Origin: Tubiluchus corallicola
Lineage: Eukaryota; Priapulida; Priapulimorpha; Priapulimorphida; Tubiluchidae
Assembly: GCA_030141605.1 (NCBI GenBank)
Contig: JAQGDQ010000417.1
Span: forward strand, 76,501 to 140,500
Length of the DNA stretch: 64,000 bases
Direction: 5' to 3'
Shown here one piece after another: positions 24,345 to 34,761 of the stretch (position 1 is its first letter; the number at the start of each line of letters is the position of its first letter). A program made the position numbers and the translations under genes. The notes beneath the pieces were generated by a model. It was not told where the DNA came from and made no database searches. It was given only the letters and a program-made list of their open reading frames with translations.

Positions 24345-24794
24345 CAGTGGAACCTCGATTTACGAAAACCCTATTATACGAAAAATTCAGAATACGAATC
24401 GGGCTTCGAAGAAATTTCTGTCTCATTTAACGAAAAAATATTCAAGATACGAAAACGAAAATCGAAAGTGCCGCCCGACAGCGGTCCTCCCAGAATGCAA
24501 TTCGTAGCATCACACTACCCTCATTACTCGTAACAACATTTATTATTATTTTTTATTAATTTTATTATTTTCTCATTGTTTTTTAACTTTTATGTAAATG
24601 ATTATGTTGTCATTAATGAACATATTTCTTTTGGATGGGTAAAATATTTACACTTTATGCGACTGTTTTCGGGGTGGGGGGTGGGGGGCTGTAACGAATT
24701 ACGCCATTTATAGGGTAAATCTTGTCTCATCATACGAAAATTCTAAGCTACGCCTCTCCGGAAGAAAGTAATTTCGTATCTCGAGGTATCACTG
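24345..24794. mobile_element. pogo/Tigger-like MITE with TA duplication
   Basis: 450 bp between TA (24,343) and TA (24,795). Terminal repeats CAGTGGAACCTCGATTTACG and, reversed, CAGTGATACCTCGAGATACG. No transposase frame, so non-autonomous. Confidence 0.9.
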
Positions 24795-24800
24795 TACAAT

Positions 24801-24956
24801 GTGGTCACCACTGTTCTGCATCTGTCCAGCGTTCGCTCTCACTAGGGGGATTGTGGTCACCACTGTTCTGCATCTGTCTAGCGTTTGCTCTCACTAGGGG
24901 GATTGTGGTCACCACTGTTCTGCATCTGTCTAGTGTTCGCTCCCACTAGGGGGAGA
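24801..24956. repeat. Tandem repeat, 52-bp unit, 3 copies
   Basis: GTGGTCACCACTGTTCTGCA...CTCTCACTAGGGGGATT at 24,801, 24,853 and 24,905, nearly identical, directly beside a pogo-like MITE. Confidence 0.93.
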
Positions 24957-25034
24957 GCATGTACCAGTTGTAAAACTGTTTGTTTCAAACCTAGTCGTAT
25001 GTTACATCTTTGATAAATTATGTTTAAATCAAAC

Positions 25035-25178
25035 CTCTTTTGTCTTTAGCTCCTCCTCCGTCCTGTGCACGTTCAACAGGGGCGCCACTTTAGTGAACAG
25101 TCGCCACCAATCCCACTTACGTATGGCCATGTACTTCTTGACGTTGCGTTGTACGCAGCGTATAGCTAAGTCTTGTAC
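25035..25178 (-). CDS. MYO18A: Exon 20: second neck repeat and rod start
   Basis: 144 nt, phase 0/0, acceptor TGCTTAG. The donor GAG|GTTTGA is the weakest in the gene. Residues 1218-1265. VQDLAIRCVQRNVKKYMAIR is followed by KWDWWRLFTKVAPLL, matching human DWPWWKLFTTVRPLI, which marks the myosin head-rod junction. The acceptor and first bases of this exon are duplicated just upstream (25,216-25,240). Confidence 0.96.
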
Positions 25179-25215
25179 CTAAGCAAAGAATACAACTGCC
25201 AGTTATCATCTGCAT

Positions 25216-25270
25216 GAGCTAAGTCTTGTACCTAAGCAACGAATACAACTGTCAGTTATCGTCTGTATGC
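25216..25270. repeat. Tandem copy of the exon 20 acceptor region
   Basis: GCTAAGTCTTGTACCTAAGC repeats the first 15 bases of exon 20 plus its TTAG acceptor and about 35 bp of intron, 53 bp upstream. A third, worse copy follows at about 25,277-25,306. Confidence 0.9.
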
Positions 25271-25445
25271 AGCATATAGCTAACTCTTCTACTTAAGCAA
25301 AGCAGAAGTAAAAAATTCATATAGATGAAACTGCTTGTAAGCAGTTTCTTTGATAGCCAACCTGATGTAGCTTAACTTAGTGTTCCAGCACATACTATTA
25401 CCGCTCAGCAATTTTTCCTACGTATCACACCTGAACACGTTTTAC

Positions 25446-25574
25446 CTTTCTTTTGGCTAGCTTTTTCCGAGCGATGCAACCTCTACAGTAAGCCTGGAAC
25501 TTCGTCATAGTAGCTTCAATTTGTTCATCTCTGGCTGCTTGTAACTGCACCAGCACACCGGCGTGGAAAAATAT
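25446..25574 (-). CDS. MYO18A: Exon 19: end of converter and IQ-like neck
   Basis: 129 nt, phase 0/0, acceptor TTGCAG, donor AAG|GTAAAA. Residues 1175-1217. IFFHAGVLVQLQAARDEQ matches VFFRAGTLARLEEQRDEQ. FQAYCRGCIARKK is an IQ-type light-chain site with F in place of I, as in the human FQAACRGYLARQ. Confidence 0.96.
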
Positions 25575-25648
25575 CTGCAACAGATGCATAAAACTCAAGA
25601 CGATACTCTCAACAGCACGACTGAATCGCGTAATGTGTTAACCATATA

Positions 25649-26106
25649 CAGGAATGAGAATGACAAATTGCAAAACACTATGAGACAGGCCGTAGGCACC
25701 AACAAATTGCAATTTTGTGACCATAGAGAGCCTCTAAGTGGACTTAAAACATCAGTTACCTTGTTTCATGCATAATTTAAAATACCCAGCTATCAAGGAT
25801 ACATGATACCTAACTGTCCCAAGAATACCTAAGTACTGGCCACTCCTATGCAAAAGTATATAAAAATTGTCTGCAATTGACTCAAATAACTCCACACAAT
25901 TGATTCCATATTTTTATACATAGAGATATACACGTGGTTACACTGATGTACGTGATGTAAACAAAGTGACGGCCTGCCAACTAGCGGTCAGTTTGTGAAA
26001 TAATGTACTAGGTCGGTAAAAATTTTCTCAACGATTTACAAAAATGGCACTATTGGTCTTCCAAAAACTCTGAATTCCGCGTATCCGCAGAAAATTCTCA
26101 TCCCTG
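25649..26106. mobile_element. MITE family B, copy 2
   Basis: 458 bp, CAGGAATGAGAATGACAAAT to AAAATTCTCATCCCTG. The core is the same as family A. The flanks TTAACCATATA and CATATGGTGTTAAC are themselves nearly palindromic. Confidence 0.87.
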
Positions 26107-26553
26107 CATATGGTGTTAACTTTGTGCAACATTAGAAGCATGTCCAGTCTAGCGAGTTTAAAGCCTTTAAAGCATAAGTACTAAGCCTCTCAAAGTGAAA
26201 TTTCCTTTTAATTTACAGAAAAGCTGTTTTAAGTTTATAATTACAAAAGTGATGACAGTATTAGTAGATTTATTAAGTTCACTGGTTAAACCAAAATTAA
26301 ATGGCAGCAATAAGTGGTTGTCGCGACTGACATTTACTCTTCATTGAAACCTGACAGTCTACACAGGACATAGCCTAATCTTTTTTAATTGATGAAAAAT
26401 TATTACTGTTAACTTGGTAGTTATCTCTCTGATAGAAAAGCTCGTAAGTGCGAATTACTTTGCAAGTTACAGTCTTATAGAGCTATATTACACGCTGGCA
26501 AAAAACCCTATAATGCACATAAATCTTCCTCGTACTAATGCATGAACACTCAC

Positions 26554-26720
26554 TCTAGTCTGTCCCATTTTATAATCTGTTGGATCTACGTCCATGTGTT
26601 GTACCAGCTCCACGACAACAGCTTGTTCGTCACCCACTTCTTCCATTCTGCGCGCCTCCGGAGGCGCAAGAAGCTGGAACCTTCTACGAAACTCTCCGTA
26701 CGGCATGTGATCAGGGTAAC
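26554..26720 (-). CDS. MYO18A: Exon 18: converter
   Basis: 167 nt, phase 1 to 0, acceptor TTTTAG, donor AGA|GTGAGT. Residues 1119-1174. GYPDHMPYGEFRRRFQLLAP matches human [27 protein letters not shown] is the KxGxTKvFfr equivalent, split from IFFHAG in the next exon. Confidence 0.96.
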
Positions 26721-26800
26721 CTAAAAAAAGGGTAGAGACGTGAAAATAATAAAAGCGATTTAGAGAGGATTTCAATGCCCGTGTTACGAAAAATGTATAA

Positions 26801-27262
26801 ATTCAGCAGTATTGAAAAATATTCAGCATAGTTAAACTGAAAATGTTTACTGAAAAGGTTTATTCAGCTGCTTCATTAATTATCTCTCAATTATAGATAA
26901 GATTTCTCGCTTTGTTTCTTTAATTAACCAACGAACTAGCTAGTTGTATAAAATTATAAAAAATAGTTCAGTTCACAATACACCAAAATTAATTACATAT
27001 CCGATTAAATTAAAATCATTATCCTAAGATATTCAGCAGTATTTAAAAAACATTCAGCATATTTAAACTGAAAATGCCTACTGAAAAGGTTTATGCAGCT
27101 GCTTCATTTATTATTTATTATTTATAGATAAGATTTTCCATTTTGTATCTTTACTTAACCAGCGAACTAGCTAGTTTTGTAAAATTATAAAAAAAGCTAC
27201 AGTTCATCATGCACCAAAATTAAGTACATATCCGACTAAATTTATAAGCAATACCCTAAGAT
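26801..27262. repeat. Tandem duplication, 230-bp period
   Basis: Two copies, 26,801-27,030 and 27,031-27,262, both beginning ATTCAGCAGTATT and sharing CTGAAAATG...CTACTGAAAAGGTTTAT, GCGAACTAGCTAG-like and CCTAAGAT. About 85% identical. Confidence 0.88.
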
Positions 27263-27862
27263 AAACACCATAACATTTTATTTTATATAAAAGTTAGGAT
27301 GTCACAACAGTGGTTTTTAACTAATAAACAGTTTAACCAAAATACAAAAATGAACTCAAGATGGTTCCTCGCAGAAAAATGGCATGATGATTATGCAAGT
27401 AAAGTTCAGTTTTTTCAGGCAATAAACTGTCAGTCAGCAGTTGTAAGACTTATAAGCCTTTTGCTTTAAAGGAAAAGTCAACACTTTTGGGAAGTTACGT
27501 TTATTTCTACACTCGTGAATAATATTAGAAATATTTAGTAATAAAAGTATGATAAGTGCCAAATGTGAATAGTAAAATCACTTTAAAGTTGTGATCATTT
27601 CACGCTTGAGCTCTTCAATTTTGAACGGCCATCTTTCCACCAATGACGTCGTTCATCGGTCAAAGAAAAGCAGCACAAAAATTAGACAGCTAACTTTGTG
27701 ATATTTTTGCAGGAATATTAGGTAAGTTGGAGAGGTATGAAATATTTTAATTACCGCACACTTACAAAAAGTCACAAAGTCCACCAATTACATCATCATT
27801 TTCAAATAAATGGCGGCCACCACCACGTCTGAAATCTTCTATACAGCGGTAGTATAAATTAA

Positions 27863-28435
27863 CCATTATAGGGTCACCGGGGGGGTAAAAAATTACCTCC
27901 AGACCGGTTTTTTGCATTTTACCGTATGCATCCCAGTAAACCTTTTCCATGACTTTTTCTAAATATGTTTTATGCACAAAATACTTTCAGTTACTTATTT
28001 TAGGCGCATTGTCTCACCAGGAAATAAAAGTGAAAATGCAATATGTCGATTTTTTTAAAATTGTCGAAACTTTACTTCGCTTTTCTATACATTATACGGG
28101 CGATGCATCTAATAAAACAAAATGTCAGACGTCTGTAAAAGAAGAAACTAGTAGACAATAAATTCAAAATAACAATGATTTTTGCACACGCGCTAGCAAT
28201 GTCGGTTGTCTACAGTTATTCCAGCATAGATAAGGGAACGTAAATAAGTGAATTTAAATTTCGTTTTACTAGTAAGTCACATGTCTTTAAGCAGAGGTAT
28301 AATATATCCTATGGTGGTTGCTGTTTACTAATGAAACACGGCGGTTTATTAAAAGCTATTTACGAATTATGGTGGGGTAATTTTTTACCCCCCGGTTACC
28401 AAAATCGGTTGTAAAAAATTGTGACCCTAAAAGGG
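27863..28435. mobile_element. piggyBac-like MITE, family E, copy 1
   Basis: 573 bp bounded by TTAA (27,859 and 28,436). The left end CCATTATAGGGTCACCGGGG then GGGTAAAAAATTACC pairs with the right end ...GTAAAAAATTGTGACCCTAAAAGGG. A GGGGTAAAAAATTACC-type motif occurs near both ends. No transposase. Confidence 0.88.
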
Positions 28436-28658
28436 TTAACTTTATGTCCTACGAGCAACGTTTTGCAGTTTTCTTTGTAACATTTTTTAAGGTTTAAGTG
28501 ATAACAGTAAAATAAACCCAACATGCCAAGTGGCTTCTATTGTAATTAAAGTGCAGCTGCCCTTCTTATGCTACACGTACTTAAACATACACTTATACAA
28601 CGGCCCAAACGAACTTAATAAAATTACGCCTTCCAATGACAGTAAAACGCCCTCTCAC

Positions 28659-28863
28659 CTTGTCTATAAATGCGCAGTGTGTCTAGCAACTCAGCACTAC
28701 GGATTTGCTCTCGTACTAGAGGTACGTTCATGACGATCTCGTCGAGGGTAGCCGACTGTAGCTGTGCGGCTGACTTCACGTCGCACAGACCCGCATTATG
28801 CTGGGGTAGAATGCAGTGCACATAATGCGGTGTGGTTTTACGTAACAATTCCACCAAACCATC
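28659..28863 (-). CDS. MYO18A: Exon 17: SH2/SH1 region
   Basis: 205 nt, phase 0 to 1, acceptor TCTCAG, donor CAAG|GTGAGA. Residues 1051-1118. TTPHYVHCILPQ is the class-typical form of the conserved HFVRCIxPN segment. VPLVREQIRSAELLDTLRIY is the SH1 helix region (LrsagvLEtiRI in conventional myosins). Confidence 0.96.
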
Positions 28864-29299
28864 CTGAGAAAAATGGACCACAGTTATTATAGTTTTTTTG
28901 TAACACCATCTGTAATGATTAAACATTCTTTATTTGAATAAAAAATATTGGCATTAAAATAAGCAATAAAGGCAAATGTTGTAGACATGTTATGCAGGAA
29001 TTCTTTAAATAAAGTTTACAAAATCACATGCTGGAATACAAGGATAAAAGAAGCATATTATGATCACATCACACAGACATTAATATAAAAAGCATCGCAA
29101 AAAAATTGATTAGCAAATGTGTGTTTGCATAGCAAAATCGCCCATACGTCAGCAATTAAATTTTTCTAGTTTGTTACACATCCTGAACCTCCATTTCATG
29201 TCCACGTTGAAGCTGAGGTGCAGGCTACACACTGAAAAACATAATCTTGAGAAAAACGCTGTTAAAGTCAGCAAATTAAGATCTTTGCTGCACTTATGG

Positions 29300-29725
29300 A
29301 AACTGTGTTCTAAGACTCAGAATTATGGACAATCAAAGTACAACCCGAATCAGAAATTAATGCATTTCAAAGAAGAAACTTCAGGAACATTCTAGGAATA
29401 AAATGACCAAAGAAAATATTAAACCAGGATCTACAATAAAGTCAAAGCAGGGGAATGGACAATTAAAATCAAAAGAAGAAGATTAAGATGGACAGGACAT
29501 GTTATGCGACTACCAGTTAACAGTCCATTAAAATTAGCTTTCAAAGAAGCACTGCAGAAAGAAAAGAAACCACAAGGAGGACAGCTGCTGACTTACATCA
29601 ATTTCATCCAAAAAGATCTTGTCAACAAGCCATTAGATATGAAAAATACAGAGACATGGGAGGTTGCGGGTGACAGGGCAGTGTGGAGTAAAGTGATCAG
29701 GAGGGTCATGTCAGAGGATGTGTGA
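29300..29725 (+). pseudogene. LINE (non-LTR retrotransposon) C-terminal fragment
   Basis: Plus-strand frames from 29,320 read ELWTIKVQPESEINAFQRRN then FRNILGI. After a stop or frameshift they continue RRRLRWTGHVMRLPVN and AGDRAVWSKVIRRVM, stopping at 29,725. This is the C-terminal tail of a LINE ORF2. It lies 70 bp before exon 16's donor side in the opposite orientation to the gene. Confidence 0.8.
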
Positions 29726-29796
29726 CTCCAGAGAGATGAGAGTGCGATGATACAGGAAGTGAAATTGTTAACTTAAATCGCAATTAGCGCACTCAC

Positions 29797-29980
29797 CATT
29801 TGAAATTTAACCTGTAGTGCCGTAGATTTGCGTTTTGTACCCGCTACTCCAGTAGTCTGTGATCGCCTCATACTAGAAACACGACGTAAGCTGGTGCTGC
29901 CCTCTAAGCCGACACACGACCCACCCAGGACGTTCGGAATCGGACCTCGTTGTGTGAGGAACACGTTAGAAATATTTTCC
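29797..29980 (-). CDS. MYO18A: Exon 16: loop 2
   Basis: 184 nt, phase 2 to 0, acceptor TTCCAG, donor ATG|GTGAGT. Residues 989-1050. NVFLTQRGP, GSCVGLEGSTSLRRVSSMRR and KRKSTALQVKFQM align with human [28 protein letters not shown] and KKKSLCIQMKLQV. The run of Arg/Ser/Thr is the basic, likely phosphorylatable loop 2. Confidence 0.96.
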
Positions 29981-30060
29981 CTGGAATTTTCAAGTAAAAA
30001 TATGAGTTCGCACTGAGGGTAGCAATGTGAGTTCTGCTATAAGTAAGAAAGTAAGTAAAA

Positions 30061-30260
<200 letters not shown>

Positions 30261-30269
30261 AGTTTATCT

Positions 30270-30790
30270 TTCCAACGATTTACAATGATCTACAACGTTT
30301 CAATTCTACTTTCAAAAGCTCATTGCATCTATTGTAGGCATTGAGACATCAACATTTATTAGAGTATTCCACCCACTTCTATCTGCAGCTAACAGCGTAA
30401 GTTCTTCTACTCCGAAAGATAGATTTGGTTGAAGTTGTTGAACATCTTTATTTATCTTATCTATCCAAGTTGTTTTAGGTTTGCCAAGTGGTTTTTTTCA
30501 AGGTCTTAAGGCGGTTACTGGTGATTACTGGTGCTTCATTTGGTAATCTTAGAAGACGTCCTAGCCATCTTAATCTTCAGATATTGACTTTTGAACTCCA
30601 AGGCATTTCTTTCGTTCTGATGTATAAATCTTCATTTTTGATTATATATGGCCATCTTATCTCTAAAACTTTCCTTAGAAACTTGAACGAAATGCGCCAG
30701 TCTGCTTTTCCTGAGTAATTGTTAAACCCCAAGTTTCGCTGTTGTACATAAATATGCTGATAACGTCATATTTCACATCAAAAATACTAA
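30270..30790 (-). pseudogene. LINE (non-LTR retrotransposon) C-terminal fragment
   Basis: On the minus strand MYNSETWGLT (30,749-30,721) and RLRWLGRLLRLPNEAP (about 30,580-30,540) match the conserved YGxExWxL...RLRWxGHVxRxP tail of non-LTR retrotransposon polymerases. There are multiple frameshifts and stops. Its 3' end abuts the tetranucleotide tract below, which may be its tail. Confidence 0.75.
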
Positions 30791-30984
30791 GCAGTTGTTC
30801 TTAGCAAAAAGCAGTTGAAAGAGGCACTGTTCTTTGATTAGGTGTTTCTACACAATACAAACACTTCAATTTTGAGTAAAAGAAGAAAAAGAAAAAACAG
30901 GAAATGAGAAGCACCACACAATGCTTAGCAGATTATTTAAGTACATTAGAAAAGGATGATGTATAAAACATAAAACTTCTAATC

Positions 30985-31440
30985 TCTCTCTAAAGTATTT
31001 ATATCCTACCTCAAAGTACTTAATTACACTTATACTCCATCTCTAAAGTACTTATATCCTACCTCAAAGTACTTAATTATACTTATACCCCATCTCTAAA
31101 GTACACATGTACACTTATATCGTATCCCAAAGTACATGTACTTACATCCTATCTCTAAAGTACACGTACTTATACCCTACCTCTAAAGTACATGTATTTT
31201 TGTCCTACTTCTAATGTGCATAAGTACATGTACTAATGTCCCATCGTAAGTGTATTTATATCCCATCTGAAAAGAACAAGTACTTGTATTCATTCTCTAA
31301 AGTACAAGTACTTGTATTCATTCTCTAAAGTACATGTACTTATACCCTTCCTCTAATGTAAAGTACATGTACTAACGTCCCAACGTAAATGTATTTATAT
31401 CCCATCTGTAAAGTACAAGTACTTTATTCATTCTCTAAAA
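30985..31440. repeat. Irregular minisatellite (TCTAAAGTACATGTACTTATA units)
   Basis: About 15 diverged units of CATCTCTAAAGTACATGTACTTATACCC, period about 28-40. It is probably an old array, because no two adjacent copies are identical. Confidence 0.85.
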
Positions 31441-31478
31441 CACACGCACTTATGTGCATCTCCAAAAACAACACTTAC

Positions 31479-31638
31479 TTATCCGACTCTTGAAGTAATG
31501 GTGCTGCTGCTCTGATGAGTGGATTCTCCCGGGCTAACTTCAGCCAGTTACGAGCGTTGTACAGTACAGGATTTGTCCCATGAAAATGACAAATAATGAA
31601 TTCCACCGGTGATTTGGTTGCCTTTAATAACACGCCAT
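31479..31638 (-). CDS. MYO18A: Exon 15: actin-binding lower-50K segment
   Basis: 160 nt, phase 1 to 2, acceptor CTGCAG, donor TAA|GTAAGT. Residues 936-988. FIICHFHGTNPVLYNARNWL corresponds to F.I.HyaG.V.Y...gwl.kN of myosins and to human [20 protein letters not shown]. It ends at APLLQESD, like human PRLLQDSQ. Confidence 0.95.
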
Positions 31639-31934
31639 CTGCAGGAAGAATATAAAAATAAAGTAATCCGGAATGCAAAGCATTTGGTTACTCACTAGCC
31701 AAACATGAGTGCGCACACGCACGAACGTTTTGCTTAAGCGTATTTACAAAATGTATAAGGGTTAGTAACATGCTATGCTACAGATGATGCCTTTCCAACG
31801 ATTCCTTTAAGACACTCAACATTTTTTCTGCAGTAATGTTCTATAGTGATGTAGAACATGATCAACATGAACCACTGATGATCAACGATGAGCGAACATT
31901 CTACACAGTCTTTGCTTACTGCTGGCGGAATGAG

Positions 31935-32472
31935 CGTAATAAGCAACAGATACGCTTTTGCAGTTGCCATGGTAATAAGCAACAGATACGCTTTTGCAGT
32001 TGCCACGGTAATAAGCAACAGATACGCTTTTGCAGTTGCCACGGTAATAAGCAACAGATACGCTTTTGCAGTTGCCACGGTAATAAGCAACAGATATGCT
32101 TTTGCAGTTGCCATGGTAATAAGCAACAGATACGCTTTTGCAGTTGCCACGGTAATAAGCAACAGATACGCTTTTGTAGTTGCCACGGTAATAAGCAACA
32201 GATACGCTTTTGCAGTTGCCACGGTAATAAGCAACAGATATGCTTTTGCAGTTGCCACGGTAATAAGCAACAGATACGCTTTTGCAGTTGCCACGGTAAT
32301 AAGCAACAGATACGCTTTTGCAGTTGCCACGGTAATAAGCAACAGATACGCTTTTGCAGTTGCCACGGTAATAAGCAACAGATACAATTTTGCAGTTGGC
32401 ATGGTAATAAGCAACAGATACGCTTTTGCAGTTGCCATGGTAATAAGTAACAGATATGCTTTTGCAGTTTTC
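31935..32472. repeat. Minisatellite, 36-bp unit, about 15 copies
   Basis: Unit GGTAATAAGCAACAGATACG then CTTTTGCAGTTGCCAC. Because 36 is a multiple of 3 and no frame carries a stop, open frames of about 200 codons appear on both strands. They are repeat artefacts with no start context or homology. Confidence 0.96.
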
Positions 32473-32980
32473 ATGGATCCAAATTTGAGAAAAATTTAGT
32501 ATGTACTGTTTACTTCACAAGGAAAAAGACGTTTTGTATTACATGTACAATGAACAATTAGCAACACGGCCAACTAAATACCTTTATAGTTGTTTGTAAG
32601 TGAGCAACCAAAAAATCATGCTCACTAGGAGATGTACATTTAGAATAAAAAAAAACCGGGTTTCGCGGACATAAACTCTCTCCATTGAGGCTTAAGGTTT
32701 AAGCTCAAATGAAATTCTGCAAGACGCATATGATTTCAATACCAGAATACTAACTCCAACGTAATATTATTCAATTTGTCACTTACTGGTTTATTCACGT
32801 GGGGAATATGTTTCATTACGACATGAATTGTTCAATGAAAAATAGAGAAATTTATTGTCTTTGTATAACAACTCTTACACTCAAAACTCTCTAAGATGTT
32901 CCTAAGCGTAGCACATTTACATTACATTACAATTTAATAGAGTGGTAAGAAAACCGTCAGAAAATTGATATCAAAAATAC
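32473..32980. other. Intron 14 part, nothing recognised
   Basis: AT-rich sequence between the 36-bp array and exon 14. No feature recognised. Confidence 0.5.
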
Positions 32981-33113
32981 CTTTACGCTTTTTGCTTGCA
33001 TATGCCATCAGCAGTCTGTCGACGAACGTCTCATCAGTAGCACCAGGAAAAATGGCTTCCTCGTCCAGTAACCATAGCAACCCTTTGCGTTCCACTCCAT
33101 CCTGCCCTCTTGG
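32981..33113 (-). CDS. MYO18A: Exon 14: lower-50K helix
   Basis: 133 nt, phase 0 to 1, acceptor TTTCCAG, donor AAG|GTATTT. Residues 892-935. KGLLWLLDEEAIFPGATDETFVDRLL matches human [26 protein letters not shown]. This is the myosin GILalLDEEc.fP.atD.tfl..L motif. Confidence 0.96.
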
Positions 33114-33540
33114 CTGGAAAAGAACAGAGTTTTTAGCAGGACAATGTCACGAAATCAAGAATTATCATCAAACGCGTCAATTTCACAGTCACAAGTCTCT
33201 GAATCTCTAATTAGTCTTCACTTAAATGGTAGAACCATTCTCACACATGACAACAATGTCAGATATTGCTAAACGATACACAAATAGAAATTTTTGTGTA
33301 CTATCTTCACGTAATTTCATTTATCAACAGCTGCATTGCCTGGACGCCATTTCTTCTTCCTGAGGCCTCTGCATCAGTGCTAACAGTGGCCAATGGTTAG
33401 TTTTTTGCCAATAAAAACACGATTATAAAGAACTACGAATGAATTGAAAAACACTGTAAGCCGTCTACATTTATATTCACATTTACTTATGTACGTGACG
33501 AGTGCTATCAACTTTACACAACTTGCAAAGACGTACTTAC

Positions 33541-33627
33541 CAGGGTGCTTTGAACAGGCTTATCAATCATGCTTATCATCGGTCCCGGAGACGGCACAGT
33601 TGTCGCAAAATCAAAATCTATGTTTTC
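33541..33627 (-). CDS. MYO18A: Exon 13: relay loop/converter approach
   Basis: 87 nt, phase 0/0, acceptor CTTTTAG, donor CTG|GTAAGT. Residues 863-891. ENIDFDFATTVPSP matches human ENIELAFDDLEPPTD, the equivalent of GIEWxFIDFG in conventional myosins. Confidence 0.94.
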
Positions 33628-33741
33628 CTAAAAGACCACAAAAGTAAAACTGAACAGAAGTAGGTATGCTAGCGATGTCATAACAGCTCAGTATCTAGTT
33701 TTACCCTTACTAGATACTGCACAAAACATACGAAACCTTAC

Positions 33742-33810
33742 CAACTCTTTAACAAGTGCCAAGAGCTGTTGTCTAAACAGCAGAACAACCTTGTCGGTAA
33801 AAGGCCATGT
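33742..33810 (-). CDS. Candidate cassette exon 12 (23 codons), relay-loop insert
   Basis: A 69-nt open segment starting TWPFTDK and ending ALVKEL, phase 0/0, with a long pyrimidine tract before CTTCTTAG and a strong donor TTG|GTAAGG. It encodes an amphipathic helix, and its end (LFR...VKEL|ENIDF) loosely echoes the end of the relay helix (LFH...RYVQ|ENIDF). It lies only 114 nt upstream of exon 13. Splice signals are better than those of candidate exon 11. It could be an included cassette or an alternative relay-end exon. Confidence 0.55.
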
Positions 33811-33879
33811 CTAAGAAGCAAAAAAGAAGCATTAAAACACAGTGCATGCCAATTTTTTAGAGTCACTTTTAATAGAATC

Positions 33880-33955
33880 AGTCGCCTAATCTGGTATGGG
33901 CAGCTCCTGTTCAAATGTATATAACAAAACTGCCAGAAATTGATTCAATATTTTT
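33880..33955. mobile_element. Degenerate core fragment of MITE family A/B
   Basis: CAGCTCCTGTTCAAATGTATATAACAAAACTGCCAGAAATTGATTCA matches the core GGCCGCTCCTGTGCAAAAGTATATAAAA...CAATTGACTCA found at 1,616-1,991 and 12,653-13,090. No ends remain. Confidence 0.6.
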
Positions 33956-34640
33956 CCTTCCCGACACTTGTGTGTGGTCAAAGAAATTTCCCTAGTTTTA
34001 TGTCATCTTTGCTTTGTGTTTGTGCACTATATTATACATAGAAAGAATCATGTTAAGTACCATTTTGTTTGTAAGCAGGCACATTTATCATGCGCTAATA
34101 TGCTAGCCTAGAGGTTTTGTTTTGAATCTGCTATCTCCTCGTCCACTGCAATTAACCTCGTTACGCAATAATTTCTGGAAGCTACGTTTTCATTTACAAT
34201 AAAAGGTTTTTTATGAATAATACTGGACTGAATTCGACTGAATCAGAGTCAGAGGGTCAAATTCCAGGACAGCCTAGCAGCTAGCGAAGCATTTTTGTTT
34301 TAAATTTGTCACCTGTTCGTCTGCCGCAATTAAGCTCATTTACCCAAGAATTTAGCCCGAGCTAAACTTTAATCACTTGCTTAGCTGTTTGTTTCTGAAG
34401 GCTTTGCTGCTTTTCACAGAACGTTTAATCAATTAACTATTGCTGTTATGCAACTGATGCACCAGTAGTAACCTGCCAGTATTCATTTGCAACCTTACAA
34501 GTGTAAACATCATAGAGCAACTAAGTGTATAGAGCTAATATCGGAAAATACAGCATAAGTGTAACTATTTGCATTAAAAACTCTCGCAGCCTTTACAGTG
34601 CATGCTAAGTTGAACACTGATGATTTCTATACCAGGATAC
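33956..34640. other. Intron 11 part, nothing recognised
   Basis: AT-rich intron sequence with no repeats, mobile ends or credible frames. 35,190-36,150 is similar, apart from an AATAAA followed by an A-rich stretch at about 35,790. Confidence 0.5.
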
Positions 34641-34646
34641 TACATC

Positions 34647-34761
34647 GTCCATACGGCCATATCACGTTGAAAACACCGCTTCTTGTCTGATCACCGAAGT
34701 TAAGCAACCTGGTTAGTACTTGGATGGGTGACCGCCTAGGAATACCAGGTGCTGTAGGCTT
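34647..34761 (+). pseudogene. Defective 5S rRNA-like sequence
   Basis: GTCCATACGGCCATATCACG...TCTGATCACCGAAGTTAAGC...TACTTGGATGGGTGACCGCC...AATACCAGGTGCTGTAGGCTT is clearly 5S rRNA, with boxes A and C present. It lacks about 7-8 nt between AAGTTAAGCAAC and CTGGTTAG, has a 2-nt insertion near the start, and has no T-run terminator after the end. It is a pseudogene or the 5S-derived head of a SINE. Confidence 0.9.

Noticed and set aside
27762-27862. Minus-strand open segment IEDFRRGGGRHLFENDD with CAG acceptor and GTAAGT donor, looking like an extra exon between exons 17 and 18
   Set aside because: Exons 17 and 18 join within the SH1 helix/converter (RIYRQG|YPDHM) exactly as in mammalian MYO18A, so an insert there would break a conserved structure. 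The frame also runs into a MITE.
31773-32499. Frames of 203-233 codons on both strands
   Set aside because: Produced by a stop-free 36-bp tandem repeat.
34647-34761. Functional 5S rRNA gene
   Set aside because: About 7-8 nt are missing between the control boxes, there is an insertion near the 5' end, and there is no T-run terminator.
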